Below are positions 18,045 to 27,598 of a stretch of DNA of 64,000 nucleotides, one piece after another (the stretch's first letter is position 1; every line of letters starts with the position of its first letter). The notes beneath the pieces are model-generated. The model saw only the letters and a list, made by a program, of their open reading frames with translations. It was not told where the DNA came from and did no database searches. Source of the stretch: Calidifontibacillus erzurumensis (GTDB lineage: Bacteria > Bacillota > Bacilli > Bacillales > Bacillaceae_J); contig NZ_JABTTE010000022.1 in the NCBI RefSeq assembly GCF_013303125.1, positions 1 through 64,000 of the forward strand, written 5' to 3'. A program made the translations under genes and the position numbers.

Positions 18045-20609
18045 TTAAAGATTCTTAGCCATTCCTGATTTAACTAAGAGGCGAACTTTTTGCTGCAATT
18101 TAGGAAACTGTTCGCTAAATTGTTCAGAAGTCATCGGCGGACTCGTTAAATAACCTTGAATTTGCATACAACGTCTGCTTTCTAAAATTTCTTTTTGAAT
18201 TAAAGTTTCGACCCCTTCTGCAATTACTTCTAAATTTAAAAACTGTGCCATTGAAATAATTGTCGAAATAATTGTCACATCACTATGTTCACTAACAATG
18301 TCGCTCACAAACGACCTGTCAATTTTTAATCGATCAACAGGTAGATGCTTTAAATATGACAGTGAAGAATAGCCTGTGCCGAAATCATCGATGGCAATTT
18401 GAACACCAAGTTGTTTCAAAGCATCCAATGTTTTCTTCGTATGATCGATATTCATCATCATGCTCTCGGTAACTTCCAACTCCAAATATTCCGGTGCTAA
18501 ACCCGTCTCGTCCAAAATTTCTTTCACTTTTTCAACTAAATCTTGCTGATAAAATTGCCGAATGGATAAGTTGACAGCAACGCGAAATGGAGGAAGACCT
18601 TGATCATGCCACTGTTTCAATTGCTGGCAAGCTGTTCGCAATACCCATTCCCCAATTGGAATAATTAAACCTGTTTCCTCGGCAATTGAAATAAACTTTC
18701 CAGGAGAAACAAAGCCGTGTGTTGGATGATGCCAACGAATGAGGGCTTCTAAACCAATGATTTCTCCTTTGCAGAGGTCAATTTGAGGCTGGAAAACTAC
18801 AACTAGTTGATTTTTTTCCAAAGCATGGTATAAATCATTTTCAATAACAAGATTATCCAATGCTTTTCCGTCCATTTCGAATTGGAAAAACTCGAACGAA
18901 CGATTTTGATGTTTTGCCTCCATTAATGCTATACTTGCCCGTTGCAAAAGTTCTTCCAAATCGGTGCCGTTTTGTGGGTAAAATGCAACTCCACCAATTA
19001 AAGCTATATTCAATTGCAATTGTTGTGCCTGAAGAGGCTCTTGAAAAGCTGAATGGATTTTTTCCAAAACAGCTTTTGTTTCATTTTTTTCTTGATCATC
19101 ATTTGGGATGACCAGCACGAACTCATCACCGGTGTGGCGGCATAAAAACATATCTTCGGAAAGCTCTCCCTGAAGCCTTTCAGCCACCGCTTGAAGAATT
19201 AAATCACCAAAGGCATGCCCAAGCGCTTCATTAATATTTTTAAAACGGTTGATATCAATAATGATAAACGCACCTTTTTGATCTTTGTTTTTTCCTATGA
19301 ACGTAGGCCACTTTTCTTTTAAATAGCGCAAATTCGGCAGTTTCGTTAATTCATCATGGAAAGCCATATGATGAATAATTTCTTGATCTTTTTTCATTTG
19401 GGTAATATCTTGGAATACCATGATCGCTCCCGTTGCCTGTCCTTCTTCATATAATGGGGTTAGCACATAGGAAACAGGAAAAATTTCACCGTTTTTGCGT
19501 ATAAAATAATCTTCTTTCACGCGATACGTATGTGAAACTTCATTTATTTTTGAACAAGGGCATTCTGAAAACGGAAAAGGCGTCCCATCTTCACGAACGT
19601 GAATATAATCATGAACTCTTTTCTCTAATAATTCATCTCTCGTCCTACCGAGCAGTCGTTCCGCTTCACGATTGATATACGTTAAGTAGCCTTCTTTGTC
19701 TGTAACGATTAGCCCTTCACCCATATTGGATGTAATGGTCTGAAGGAACTTTTCATTTTTTAAAAGGCGCATTTCAGCCTCTTTTTGCAATTCAAATGGT
19801 TCTTCAACCGACGTATGATATACAGCCCTTTGCAAGAAGTAAAAGCCTGCCAGCTGAAACCAGTGGCCGATAAAATTATTAATATCGTACACGCTTTTAT
19901 AAGTAGTAAAAAAATAATCCGAGATCATTAAATAAATGGATGCTGTCATTAACATATTGTTAAAAACTTCCTTTGAGCGGAAGCGTACAGCAATAAAGTA
20001 AACAATAAAGATTTCAATTAATATAGCTAAATATTGCAAATTGTTCTTTAACGATGTTGTTCCGATTCCATCAACAACTAAAGCAGGCAAAAGCTGTATT
20101 GGCGAATAGATGATTATGATCCAAATAACCGAGTAAACGAGCGCCACACTGTATGCCAGTATGCGGAACTTCGAGCTAACTAAGCGATCTTTCGATAAAA
20201 TAATTGCAAGCATCCCCATTACTTCTGTCAATCGAGCCGCCATAAAAAACCATGTTGCTTTATATGATGAACTTTCTGAAAGAAAGAAAGGCATTCCTTT
20301 GTAATTTATAGTATGAACAACTTCCAATATCCCTATTGCGAAAAATAATGCACCAATCCATAAGCGAAAACTGGACAAAATATGAGGAAATATCATCCAC
20401 GATTGGATCGCAATCATAAAAGCAGTGGTGATAATAAAAATTTCCATTAGCAAATGAATAGTTAAATAGTTTTCTTCGCCAAAGACACCATAAAGCGATT
20501 CACGAAAAACGACGGCAACCATTAATATGACCAATGAAATGATTAATAGGGAAACATTTTTATTTTTTATATCGAGATCGAGTAGTTTTTTTCCGGAAGG
20601 CTTTTGCAT
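18045..20609 (-). CDS. Membrane-bound MASE3-PAS-GGDEF-EAL cyclic-di-GMP enzyme
   Basis: About 854 residues. The N-terminal 270 residues form a multi-helix membrane sensor of MASE3 type. A PAS domain follows (ITSNMGEGLIVTDKEGYLTYIN, about 295-410), then GGDEF (about 420-580) and EAL (about 590-840). The GGDEF motif reads TGDEF, departing from the consensus at its first residue, so cyclase activity is doubtful. The EAL domain keeps EALIRW, VNLSIRQF, the ELEVTES glutamate, DDFGTGYSS and AEGVET, so phosphodiesterase activity is likely. ATG at 20609 follows AAGGAG with 7-nt spacing; a TTG further upstream has no site. Confidence 0.92.
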   Translation of the reverse strand: MQKPSGKKLLDLDIKNKNVSLLIISLVILMVAVVFRESLYGVFGEENYLTIHLLMEIFIITTAFMIAIQSWMIFPHILSSFRLWIGALFFAIGILEVVHTINYKGMPFFLSESSSYKATWFFMAARLTEVMGMLAIILSKDRLVSSKFRILAYSVALVYSVIWIIIIYSPIQLLPALVVDGIGTTSLKNNLQYLAILIEIFIVYFIAVRFRSKEVFNNMLMTASIYLMISDYFFTTYKSVYDINNFIGHWFQLAGFYFLQRAVYHTSVEEPFELQKEAEMRLLKNEKFLQTITSNMGEGLIVTDKEGYLTYINREAERLLGRTRDELLEKRVHDYIHVREDGTPFPFSECPCSKINEVSHTYRVKEDYFIRKNGEIFPVSYVLTPLYEEGQATGAIMVFQDITQMKKDQEIIHHMAFHDELTKLPNLRYLKEKWPTFIGKNKDQKGAFIIIDINRFKNINEALGHAFGDLILQAVAERLQGELSEDMFLCRHTGDEFVLVIPNDDQEKNETKAVLEKIHSAFQEPLQAQQLQLNIALIGGVAFYPQNGTDLEELLQRASIALMEAKHQNRSFEFFQFEMDGKALDNLVIENDLYHALEKNQLVVVFQPQIDLCKGEIIGLEALIRWHHPTHGFVSPGKFISIAEETGLIIPIGEWVLRTACQQLKQWHDQGLPPFRVAVNLSIRQFYQQDLVEKVKEILDETGLAPEYLELEVTESMMMNIDHTKKTLDALKQLGVQIAIDDFGTGYSSLSYLKHLPVDRLKIDRSFVSDIVSEHSDVTIISTIISMAQFLNLEVIAEGVETLIQKEILESRRCMQIQGYLTSPPMTSEQFSEQFPKLQQKVRLLVKSGMAKNL

Positions 20610-21245
20610 ACCACCACTCCTTGCAACCAAATCAACCAACGAACAAAATTTTATAAAATTCTTCTATGTATTTCCATTATACTACAACGCGTATCCAAAA
20701 TAGGAAAATATAGTTAATAAAAAATGACAGTTCTCGTAAAAAATTGATAAACATTGCTATATATTTTGGAAAATTCTGAACTATAATTTCCTAGAAAATT
20801 TTTTAAATTTATAGATTGGCAGCTAGAACCTCTAGAATGCTTCTATAAATATTTTTGTTCGTAGTTATTTTGGTATGCGGTAAAAGTCCAGTTTCTTCTA
20901 GAATTTGTAAATCAACTTTAATCGCACGGATTTCTATCAAAATTTAGGGCAATTGCTTTTAGATATACTAATTACCATATTTCCCTAACTACCAACCAAC
21001 ATTCCATTCTTAAATATTTACAAAAATGTTCATTGTTGGTATAGTTGAAATAGTTTCTATTTTATTAATTTTAAATATAATAAAAACAAAATGGGACTGT
21101 CCCAATCGTCCATATATGACATTGAGACGCCCCTTTTTTGCCCTTCCAATAAACTTTTTATTGCAAGATCGTAAGTGAAATGATTCTGCCAAATCCGATG
21201 TAAACCGTTTGTCTGTCCATTCGTTCGAATGTTGCCTTTTCACGA
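20610..21245. other. Intergenic region with a possible coding remnant
   Basis: About 640 bp. On the minus strand 20809-20943 is an open frame of 44 codons without a plausible start. Its composition looks coding (it contains EIRAIKVDLQILEETG), suggesting a fragment of a lost gene I cannot identify. Sequences resembling CodY boxes (AAAATTCTGAA, AATTTCCTAGAAAATT) lie near 20769-20805, upstream of the GGDEF-EAL gene. Near 21090-21140 a small GGGACAGTCCC palindrome with a T-rich flank may terminate the liv operon. All three are weak. Confidence 0.35.
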
Positions 21246-21956
21246 TTACAGCCCGCCCAAATAAGCTTGTTTGATTTCGTCGCTTGCTTGTAGTTCTTTC
21301 GCTTCACCTGAAATAACTACACGACCTGTTTCAATTACATAGGCTCTGTTTGCAATTGACAATGCCATATGGGCATTTTGTTCTACTAGCAAAATCGTCG
21401 TACCTGTACTATTAATTTCTTCAATAATATTAAAAATCGTTTTAACCATTAATGGCGCAAGTCCCATCGATGGCTCATCAAGAAGTAATAGCTTTGGCCT
21501 TGCCATAATCGCACGTCCCATCGCCAACATTTGCTGTTCTCCTCCTGAAAGGGTACCAGCCAATTGCTTACGGCGCTCAAGAAGCCGAGGGAAAATTGCA
21601 TATACTTTTTCCATGTCATTGCGCACTTCTTTATCTTTTCGTAAAAAGGCGCCTAGTTCCAAATTTTCTTCAACTGTCATGTTAGCAAAAACACGGCGGC
21701 CTTCCGGAACGTGAGAAATACCTGCTTTAACAATGGCTTGCGCTGGCTTACCGGCAATTGATTCTCCTAAATATTGAATATCACCGTTTTTCGGCTTCAA
21801 TAAACCCGATAAAGTTTTCAAAAGGGTACTTTTACCAGCACCATTTGCACCGATCAATGTTACAATTTCACCTTCGTGTACTTCTAAAGAAACACCTTTT
21901 AATGCTTGGATATTTCCATAAAAGACATCAATTTGGTCAACCTTAAGCATGATCAT
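21246..21956 (-). CDS. livF: Branched-chain amino acid ABC transporter, ATP-binding protein LivF
   Basis: About 236 residues. Walker A is GANGAGKST, the signature is LSGGEQQMLAMGRA, and Walker B is LLLLDEPSMGLAP. The LivF-specific HVPEGRRVFANMTVEENL segment is present near 83-100. It is the last gene of livJHMGF and pairs with LivG as the second ATPase of the HAAT importer. ATG at 21956 follows GAGGAGG with 6-nt spacing and overlaps the end of livG; the next ATG (21950) is also in frame. Confidence 0.94.
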   Translation of the reverse strand: MIMLKVDQIDVFYGNIQALKGVSLEVHEGEIVTLIGANGAGKSTLLKTLSGLLKPKNGDIQYLGESIAGKPAQAIVKAGISHVPEGRRVFANMTVEENLELGAFLRKDKEVRNDMEKVYAIFPRLLERRKQLAGTLSGGEQQMLAMGRAIMARPKLLLLDEPSMGLAPLMVKTIFNIIEEINSTGTTILLVEQNAHMALSIANRAYVIETGRVVISGEAKELQASDEIKQAYLGGL

Positions 21957-22770
21957 CACCAACCTCCTCGCCTAGATAAGCCTCAATTACTTTTGGATGG
22001 TTGCGAATTTCCTCTGGTGTGCCTACTGCAATGAGTTGGCCATGATCCAATACATAAATGCGTTCACAAATTCCCATCACTAGTTTCATATCATGTTCAA
22101 TTAATAGAATAGTCAAATTGAACTTTTCACGGATAAACGCAATTAATTCCATCAATTCATGCGTTTCTTGCGGATTCATCCCTGCAGCAGGTTCGTCCAA
22201 AAGTAGTAGCTTCGGACCGGCAGCCAAGGCTCTGGCGATTTCCAATCGTCGTTGCTGACCATAAGGCAAATTTTTTGCCAATTCATCTTTCAATTTATCT
22301 AACTGAAAGATTTTTAAAAACTCAATCGCCTTTTCTTCCATTTCTCTTTCCCCGGCAAAATGAGCAGGAAGGCGGAAAATAGAGCTTAAAATTGAATGTT
22401 TCGCTAATGAATGGTAAGCAACTTTTACGTTATCAAGGACAGATAAATCTTTGAATAAACGAATATTTTGGAAAGTACGGCTAATTCCTTTTTGAGTAAC
22501 TTTATAAGGCGGAAGTCCATTCAGACGTTCCCCGTTAAAAATAATTTCTCCTTCCGTCGGTACATAAACGCCTGTCAACAAGTTAAAGCATGTTGTTTTA
22601 CCGGCACCATTTGGTCCAATGAGTCCGATTAATTCGCCTTGTTTAATTTCCATTGAAAATTCGGAAACGGCTTTTAAACCACCAAACTGGATTCCTGCTT
22701 TATTCACTTGAAGCAACGGACGATCAACTGTCATTTGTGTGTTATTTGTTGAAGATGAGCTATTGACCAT
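21943..22770 (-). CDS. livG: Branched-chain amino acid ABC transporter, ATP-binding protein LivG
   Basis: 275 residues, slightly extended at the N-terminus by a Ser/Thr/Asn-rich stretch. Walker A is GPNGAGKTT, LivG-type GISRTFQNIRLFKDLSVLDNV is present, the signature-equivalent is LPYGQQRRLEIARAL, and Walker B is LLLLDEPAAGMNP. The LivG-specific C-terminal helix, IRNHPKVIEAYLGEE, is present. Start after AAGGGAGG; it overlaps livM by 11 nt. Confidence 0.94.
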   Translation of the reverse strand: MVNSSSSTNNTQMTVDRPLLQVNKAGIQFGGLKAVSEFSMEIKQGELIGLIGPNGAGKTTCFNLLTGVYVPTEGEIIFNGERLNGLPPYKVTQKGISRTFQNIRLFKDLSVLDNVKVAYHSLAKHSILSSIFRLPAHFAGEREMEEKAIEFLKIFQLDKLKDELAKNLPYGQQRRLEIARALAAGPKLLLLDEPAAGMNPQETHELMELIAFIREKFNLTILLIEHDMKLVMGICERIYVLDHGQLIAVGTPEEIRNHPKVIEAYLGEEVGDDHA

Positions 22771-23710
22771 TGACGCTGCCTCCCTTCACGCTTTTCCATT
22801 TGCCAAAATAATCTGTAATTTCTTTCGTCCCCATTAATCCTTGTGGTCTGTACAACATGACAACTATAAGTACGAGACTGTAAATAATCATCCGTGTTTC
22901 AGGATAATCTTGTAAAAATGTGGAAACAATCGTAAGCAATATAGCAGAAATGACTGCTCCCGATAAACTTCCCAAACCGCCTAAAACAACATAGATTAAT
23001 ATATCAAAAGATTTCAAGAAGCCAAAGTTTGTCGGTTGGATAATATAGAAGTTGTGCGAATAAAGTCCGCCGGCAACCCCAGCAAAAAATGAACCTAATG
23101 CAAAGGCAATAACTTTATAATAGGTCGTATTAATACCCATCGAATCGGCAGCAATTTCATCTTCACGTACAGAAATACAAGCCCGTCCATGGCGCGATTT
23201 AGTAAAGTTCGTAATAACAATAATCGTGATCATCAAGCATGCAAATGCGTAAGTCCATGTCGTCATATGTTTTACTTGCATCCCGGCCGCACCGCCGACA
23301 TAGTCAATATTTAAAAATACAATCCGAATAATTTCGCCAAAACCTAACGTTGCAATCGCCAAATAGTCCCCTTTTAAACGAAGGCTTGGAAAACCGACAA
23401 GAAGTCCCGCCAAAGCTGCCATAATTCCTCCGGCTATAATTGCGATCGGAAACGGCTGGCCAAGCTTCATCGTTAAAATGGCGGAAACGTATGCCCCTAC
23501 AGCTAAAAATCCGGCGTGTCCTATCGAAAACTGTCCGGTAATACCGATGACAAGATGAAGACTGACTGCCAAAATAATATTAATAGCCATATAGATTAAT
23601 GTATTTGTATAAAATGGGTTTAACATGTTTGTGCTAATTAAAAATTGCACAACTCCATAAAAAATGGCGCCCAAAATGACAAATATCCAAAAGCCTTTTC
23701 CGGTTTTCAT
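22760..23710 (-). CDS. livM: Branched-chain amino acid ABC transporter permease LivM
   Basis: 316 residues, about nine transmembrane segments. The family signatures GITGQFSIGHAGFLAVGAY near residues 56-74 and SRHGRACISVREDEIAADSMG in the cytoplasmic coupling region are present. It forms the HAAT-type translocation channel with LivH. Start ATG 12 nt after the livH stop. Confidence 0.94.
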   Translation of the reverse strand: MKTGKGFWIFVILGAIFYGVVQFLISTNMLNPFYTNTLIYMAINIILAVSLHLVIGITGQFSIGHAGFLAVGAYVSAILTMKLGQPFPIAIIAGGIMAALAGLLVGFPSLRLKGDYLAIATLGFGEIIRIVFLNIDYVGGAAGMQVKHMTTWTYAFACLMITIIVITNFTKSRHGRACISVREDEIAADSMGINTTYYKVIAFALGSFFAGVAGGLYSHNFYIIQPTNFGFLKSFDILIYVVLGGLGSLSGAVISAILLTIVSTFLQDYPETRMIIYSLVLIVVMLYRPQGLMGTKEITDYFGKWKSVKGGSVNGQ

Positions 23711-23722
23711 TCAATTTTTCAC

Positions 23723-24598
23723 CTACACTTTCTCTCTCATATTTTTTCCAAAGATGCCAGATGGTCTGAAAATAAGAATTAATATAAGAATGATGAAAGC
23801 GGCGGCGTCTCTCCAAAGTGAATAACCAAAGGCGCTGACAATTGTTTCAACAAGCCCAAGCACAAGCCCGCCGACCATTGCCCCAGGAATAATACCGATG
23901 CCCCCGAGCACTGCGGCAACGAAAGCTTTAAGCCCTGGAATGATACCCATTAACGGTTCAATTTTTGTGTAATAAATCCCAAAAATAACACCTGCTGCCC
24001 CTGCCAAAGCAGAGCCAATCGCAAACGTAGCAGAAATTGTATTATCAACATTGATGCCCATCAATCTAGCTGCTTCTGCATCATGGGATACTGCACGCAT
24101 CGCTTTGCCGATTTTAGTCCGGTGAACAATAAATTGCAGGATAATCATGAGAATGATGGAAACAGAAAGAATTAAAATTGATTGGCTGCTGATTTGAGCG
24201 CCAAGGAAGTTGAATGTTTTATTGGATAAAACAGTAGGGTATGCTTCAGGTTGTGCACCACGAAGATAAATGACAGTATACTCGATCAATAATGAAACAC
24301 CAATGGCTGTAATTAATGCTGCAATTCTAGTTGCATTACGGAGACGTTTATAGGCAATCCGTTCAATAAGTACACCAAGTATAGCGCAAACAGCCATTGA
24401 CAATAAGAGTGCTGGAAAAAATCCGAGCCCCCATCCAGCAATTGCATAAAACCCTATAAAAGCTCCCACCATAAAAACATCGCCGTGCGCAAAGTTGATT
24501 AGTTTAATAATTCCGTATACCATCGTATAGCCTAAGGCAATTAAGGCATAAATACTACCAAGTGATATTCCGTTGATAATTTGCTGTATCCACTCCAT
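23723..24598 (-). CDS. livH: Branched-chain amino acid ABC transporter permease LivH
   Basis: 291 residues, about eight transmembrane segments, with the conserved LINFAHGDVFMVGAF and GKAMRAVSHDAEAARLMGI coupling-helix segments. It follows livJ after a hairpin terminator and starts behind GGAAGGAGTG. Confidence 0.94.
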   Translation of the reverse strand: MEWIQQIINGISLGSIYALIALGYTMVYGIIKLINFAHGDVFMVGAFIGFYAIAGWGLGFFPALLLSMAVCAILGVLIERIAYKRLRNATRIAALITAIGVSLLIEYTVIYLRGAQPEAYPTVLSNKTFNFLGAQISSQSILILSVSIILMIILQFIVHRTKIGKAMRAVSHDAEAARLMGINVDNTISATFAIGSALAGAAGVIFGIYYTKIEPLMGIIPGLKAFVAAVLGGIGIIPGAMVGGLVLGLVETIVSAFGYSLWRDAAAFIILILILIFRPSGIFGKNMREKV

Positions 24599-24640
24599 AA
24601 TTTCACTCCTTCCATATACTGCTGTTGGTCGTCACTCTTT

Positions 24641-24676
24641 AAAAAAGAATGGAGGGATTAATCCCCCCATTCTTCA
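24641..24676 (-). terminator. Attenuating terminator between livJ and livHMGF
   Basis: A minus-strand stem aagaatgggggga / tccctccattctt with a TTAA loop and a following T run lies in the 86-nt gap between livJ and livH. It would let the binding protein be made in excess over the membrane parts, as is usual for such importers. Confidence 0.85.
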
Positions 24677-24684
24677 AGGATTTC

Positions 24685-25884
24685 TTAAGGATTAACTTTC
24701 GTTTTGAACGTTTGTTTTCCATCTACATATTCTAATACTGTTGCTGACTTAACAGGATTGTGGTTTTCGTCAATTGTTACGATACCTGTTACAAGTGATA
24801 AATCTTTAGTAGCAGCAAGAGCATCTTTAATTGCCACTGGATCTGTGCTGCCAGCACGTTTGATTGCGTCAGCTAATAGATAAACAGAGTCATAGCCAAG
24901 CGCGTTGAATGCATCTGGTGATTTACCATTATATTTTTCTTTAAACTTCGTTACAAAGTTTTGGATCTTTTCATCTGGGTCTTCAGAAGAATAGTGGTTT
25001 GTAATAAATGTATTATTTAAGTTTTCAGCACCTGCTAACTCAATAAGCTTTGGAGAATCCCAACCGTCAGCACCCATGAATGGAACATTGAGGCCCATTT
25101 CACGTGCTTGCTTAATGATTAAGCCTACTTCTTCATAATATCCTGGGATGAATACGAACTCAGGATTTTGACCTTTGATGCGTGTTAATGTTGAACGGAA
25201 GTCAGTATCTTTTGCAACATAAGCTTCTTCTGCTACAATTGTTCCGCCTGCAGCTTCAAAAGTTTCTTTAAATGAAGCAGCTAGACCTTTTGCATAATCA
25301 CTTGCGCTGTCAGCAAAGATCGCTGCTTTTCTAACGCCCAATTCATTTGCTGCAAAGTTTGCTGCTACAGTTCCTTGGAATGGGTCAATGAAGCACATTC
25401 TGAACACATATTCATTTAAGCCATCTTCCCCAACTGTTACATTAGGGCTTGTACCAGATGGAGTTAATAAAATTGTATTAGTGTCATTTGCAATCTGTGC
25501 TTGTGCAACCGTGTTACCGCTTGTAGCCGCACCAATAATCGCTGTTACTTTATCTTGGCTTGTTAATTTAATGGCAGCGTTTGTTGCTTCTGCAGCTTCA
25601 GACTTATTATCAACTTTAACAACTTCAAGTTTTTTGCCGTCAATTCCACCGCTTGCATTGATTTCTTCAATTGCAAGATCAACGCCTTCTGCGATAGATT
25701 GTCCATAAGATGCAACACCACCGGACAGTTCAAGGTTGGCACCAATTTTGATTACTTCAGCATCACCTGAGCCGCCACCTGAACTACCTGAAGGTGCTGT
25801 ATCTTGTCCCCCGCCAGAGCAACCAGCAAGTAGACCGGCAACTAAAGCCGTTGATAAAAGAAGTTTTGAAATTCTTTTTTTCAT
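24685..25884 (-). CDS. livJ: Branched-chain amino acid ABC transporter, substrate-binding lipoprotein
   Basis: 399 residues. A lipoprotein signal peptide ends in the lipobox LLAGC (Cys22), followed by a Gly/Ser-rich linker and a type I periplasmic-binding fold of the Leu/Ile/Val family (IKIGANLELSGGVASYGQSIAEG near 45-67, then AAIFADSASDYAKGL). It captures branched-chain or related amino acids outside the membrane for LivHMGF. Start behind AGGGGGAG. It is the first gene of the operon. Confidence 0.93.
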   Translation of the reverse strand: MKKRISKLLLSTALVAGLLAGCSGGGQDTAPSGSSGGGSGDAEVIKIGANLELSGGVASYGQSIAEGVDLAIEEINASGGIDGKKLEVVKVDNKSEAAEATNAAIKLTSQDKVTAIIGAATSGNTVAQAQIANDTNTILLTPSGTSPNVTVGEDGLNEYVFRMCFIDPFQGTVAANFAANELGVRKAAIFADSASDYAKGLAASFKETFEAAGGTIVAEEAYVAKDTDFRSTLTRIKGQNPEFVFIPGYYEEVGLIIKQAREMGLNVPFMGADGWDSPKLIELAGAENLNNTFITNHYSSEDPDEKIQNFVTKFKEKYNGKSPDAFNALGYDSVYLLADAIKRAGSTDPVAIKDALAATKDLSLVTGIVTIDENHNPVKSATVLEYVDGKQTFKTKVNP

Positions 25885-26177
25885 CTTTTTATCTCCCCCT
25901 TAATTAATTATTTAATTATTCTGACAATAATAAAACTATTAAACATTCCCCTTGTTTATTCACAAGGAGCGCCAGAATAAAAAAATAATTGAGAATATTA
26001 TTTCAATAATAGTATTTTAAATCAAAGATCGTTTTTCGTCTAGCAAATTTTTTTATTTTTCTATTTTTTTAATCTTTTACAAAACTATATTATGATACTC
26101 TTTTTTTGACATTTTTATGCAAAAAATACCATTTTAAGATAGGCAAGCCCATCGGGATAATTGTTATTTAAAAAACA
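25885..26177. other. AT-rich promoter region of the liv operon
   Basis: About 290 bp, strongly AT-rich, upstream of livJ. CodY control is plausible for such operons, but I see only a poor match (aataattgagaatatt near 25983-25998) and no other motif. Confidence 0.3.
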
Positions 26178-26255
26178 TAAGTCTCTAAACAAAACACGAA
26201 AGATGTTCCTCTCTTAAATAGCTTGAAAGGACATTCGTGTTCGTTTAGAGACTTA
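26178..26255 (-). terminator. Long hairpin terminator of the galU-ugd operon
   Basis: A 13-bp perfect outer stem (taagtctctaaac / gtttagagactta) encloses an inner inverted repeat (acacgaa-atgttcct / agg-acattcgtgt). The minus-strand 3' side runs into TTTTTT. It lies directly after the ugd stop. Confidence 0.85.
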
Positions 26256-26265
26256 AATAAGAAAG

Positions 26266-27597
26266 CTACTTCTTTTCGACAATGAAAGCACGTTTTCCAA
26301 CCGGATAATATTCAAACCCTTGATAGGCTTTTAAACTACTATTTAAAGTTTCAAGATCAAAAATGTTGCGGCCATCAAAGATGATCGGCTGTTTCATTAC
26401 GTCAAGAAGCGCTTTTACATCCAATTGTTGAAACTCCGGCCATTCTGTGACGACAAATAAGGCGTTGGCATCTCTAGCAGCTTCATAGGCTGATTGCGCA
26501 TAGGAAATAGAATCTCCCAATATTTTTTTGGCATTTTCCGTTGCAACCGGATCATAGGCGGTTACTTTTGCCCCAAGTTCAGTTAATAGCTTTGATATGA
26601 TAATAGATGGTGCTTCTCTCATATCATCCGTGTTTGGCTTAAAAGCAAGGCCGAAAAGGGCAAATTTTTTTCCACGCAAATCGCCGAAACGACTCACAGC
26701 TTTTTTAACAAGGAGGCGCCGTTGTCTCTCATTCACAGCGACCGTTTCTTTTAAGATAGCAAAATCAACATGATGGGATTTGGCCGTATGGAGAAGTGCT
26801 TTAACATCCTTTGGAAAACATGAACCGCCATAGCCGATCCCCGCATGTAAGAATGCTCCGCCAATCCTTTTATCCATGCCCATTCCTTTGGCAACATCGT
26901 TGACATTGGCTCCAAGCACTTCGCATAGATTGGCAATTTCGTTTATATAACTAATTTTCATTGCTAGAAAAGCATTGGAAGCATACTTGATCATTTCAGC
27001 ACTTCGAATGTCTGTCTGTATAATGGGAACTTGTAGTGGAAGATACATTTCTTTCATTTTTGCGGCAGCTTCTTCTGATTTAGCGCCGATTACGATCCGA
27101 TCGGCATGAAGTGTGTCATGAATGGCAGATCCTTGCCTTAAAAATTCGGGGTTTGAAACAAGATCAACACGGATATTTTTATTACAGCGGTCTTTTAATA
27201 ATTGATACAGTTCATCGTTTGTTCCAACTGGTACCGTGCTTTTCACAGCAATGATTACATCATCTTTAAGATATGATGAAAGATCACAAACAGCTTTCTT
27301 AATATATGATAAATCGGCACTTCCATCTTCACTTTGCGGCGTGCCAACAGCGATGATAATTACTTCCCGATTCTTTATTCCTTCCTCATAAGACGTCGTA
27401 AAAAACAACCTGCCATTTTGAATATTTTTTTGAAGCAATTCATCAAGTCCTGGTTCGTAAATCGGGGAAATTCCTTGACGAAGAAGTTCTATTTTCCGTT
27501 CGTCAATATCAATACAGTAAACATTGTGGCCGATTTCTGCCAAACATACGCCGGTGGACAGTCCTACATATCCTGTTCCTAAGACGGCAATTTGCAT
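26266..27597 (-). CDS. ugd: UDP-glucose 6-dehydrogenase
   Basis: It oxidises UDP-glucose to UDP-glucuronate with two NAD+. About 443 residues. The Rossmann loop is AVLGTGYVGLSTG near residues 4-16. The catalytic cysteine lies in GYGGSCFPKDVKAL, and the C-terminal domain has FGLAFKPNTDDMREAPS. ATG at 27597 follows AGGGAG, with one base between it and the galU stop; an upstream extension reaches into galU and has no site. It is coupled to galU, so UDP-glucose is made and used by one operon. It is similar in setting to B. subtilis YtcA, a spore-coat sugar gene. Confidence 0.94.
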   Translation of the reverse strand: MQIAVLGTGYVGLSTGVCLAEIGHNVYCIDIDERKIELLRQGISPIYEPGLDELLQKNIQNGRLFFTTSYEEGIKNREVIIIAVGTPQSEDGSADLSYIKKAVCDLSSYLKDDVIIAVKSTVPVGTNDELYQLLKDRCNKNIRVDLVSNPEFLRQGSAIHDTLHADRIVIGAKSEEAAAKMKEMYLPLQVPIIQTDIRSAEMIKYASNAFLAMKISYINEIANLCEVLGANVNDVAKGMGMDKRIGGAFLHAGIGYGGSCFPKDVKALLHTAKSHHVDFAILKETVAVNERQRRLLVKKAVSRFGDLRGKKFALFGLAFKPNTDDMREAPSIIISKLLTELGAKVTAYDPVATENAKKILGDSISYAQSAYEAARDANALFVVTEWPEFQQLDVKALLDVMKQPIIFDGRNIFDLETLNSSLKAYQGFEYYPVGKRAFIVEKK

Positions 27598-27598
27598 T

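Noticed and set aside
21010-21243. 77-codon minus-strand frame beyond livF
   Set aside because: No ribosome binding site, odd composition and overlap with a palindromic terminator-like sequence; most likely chance.
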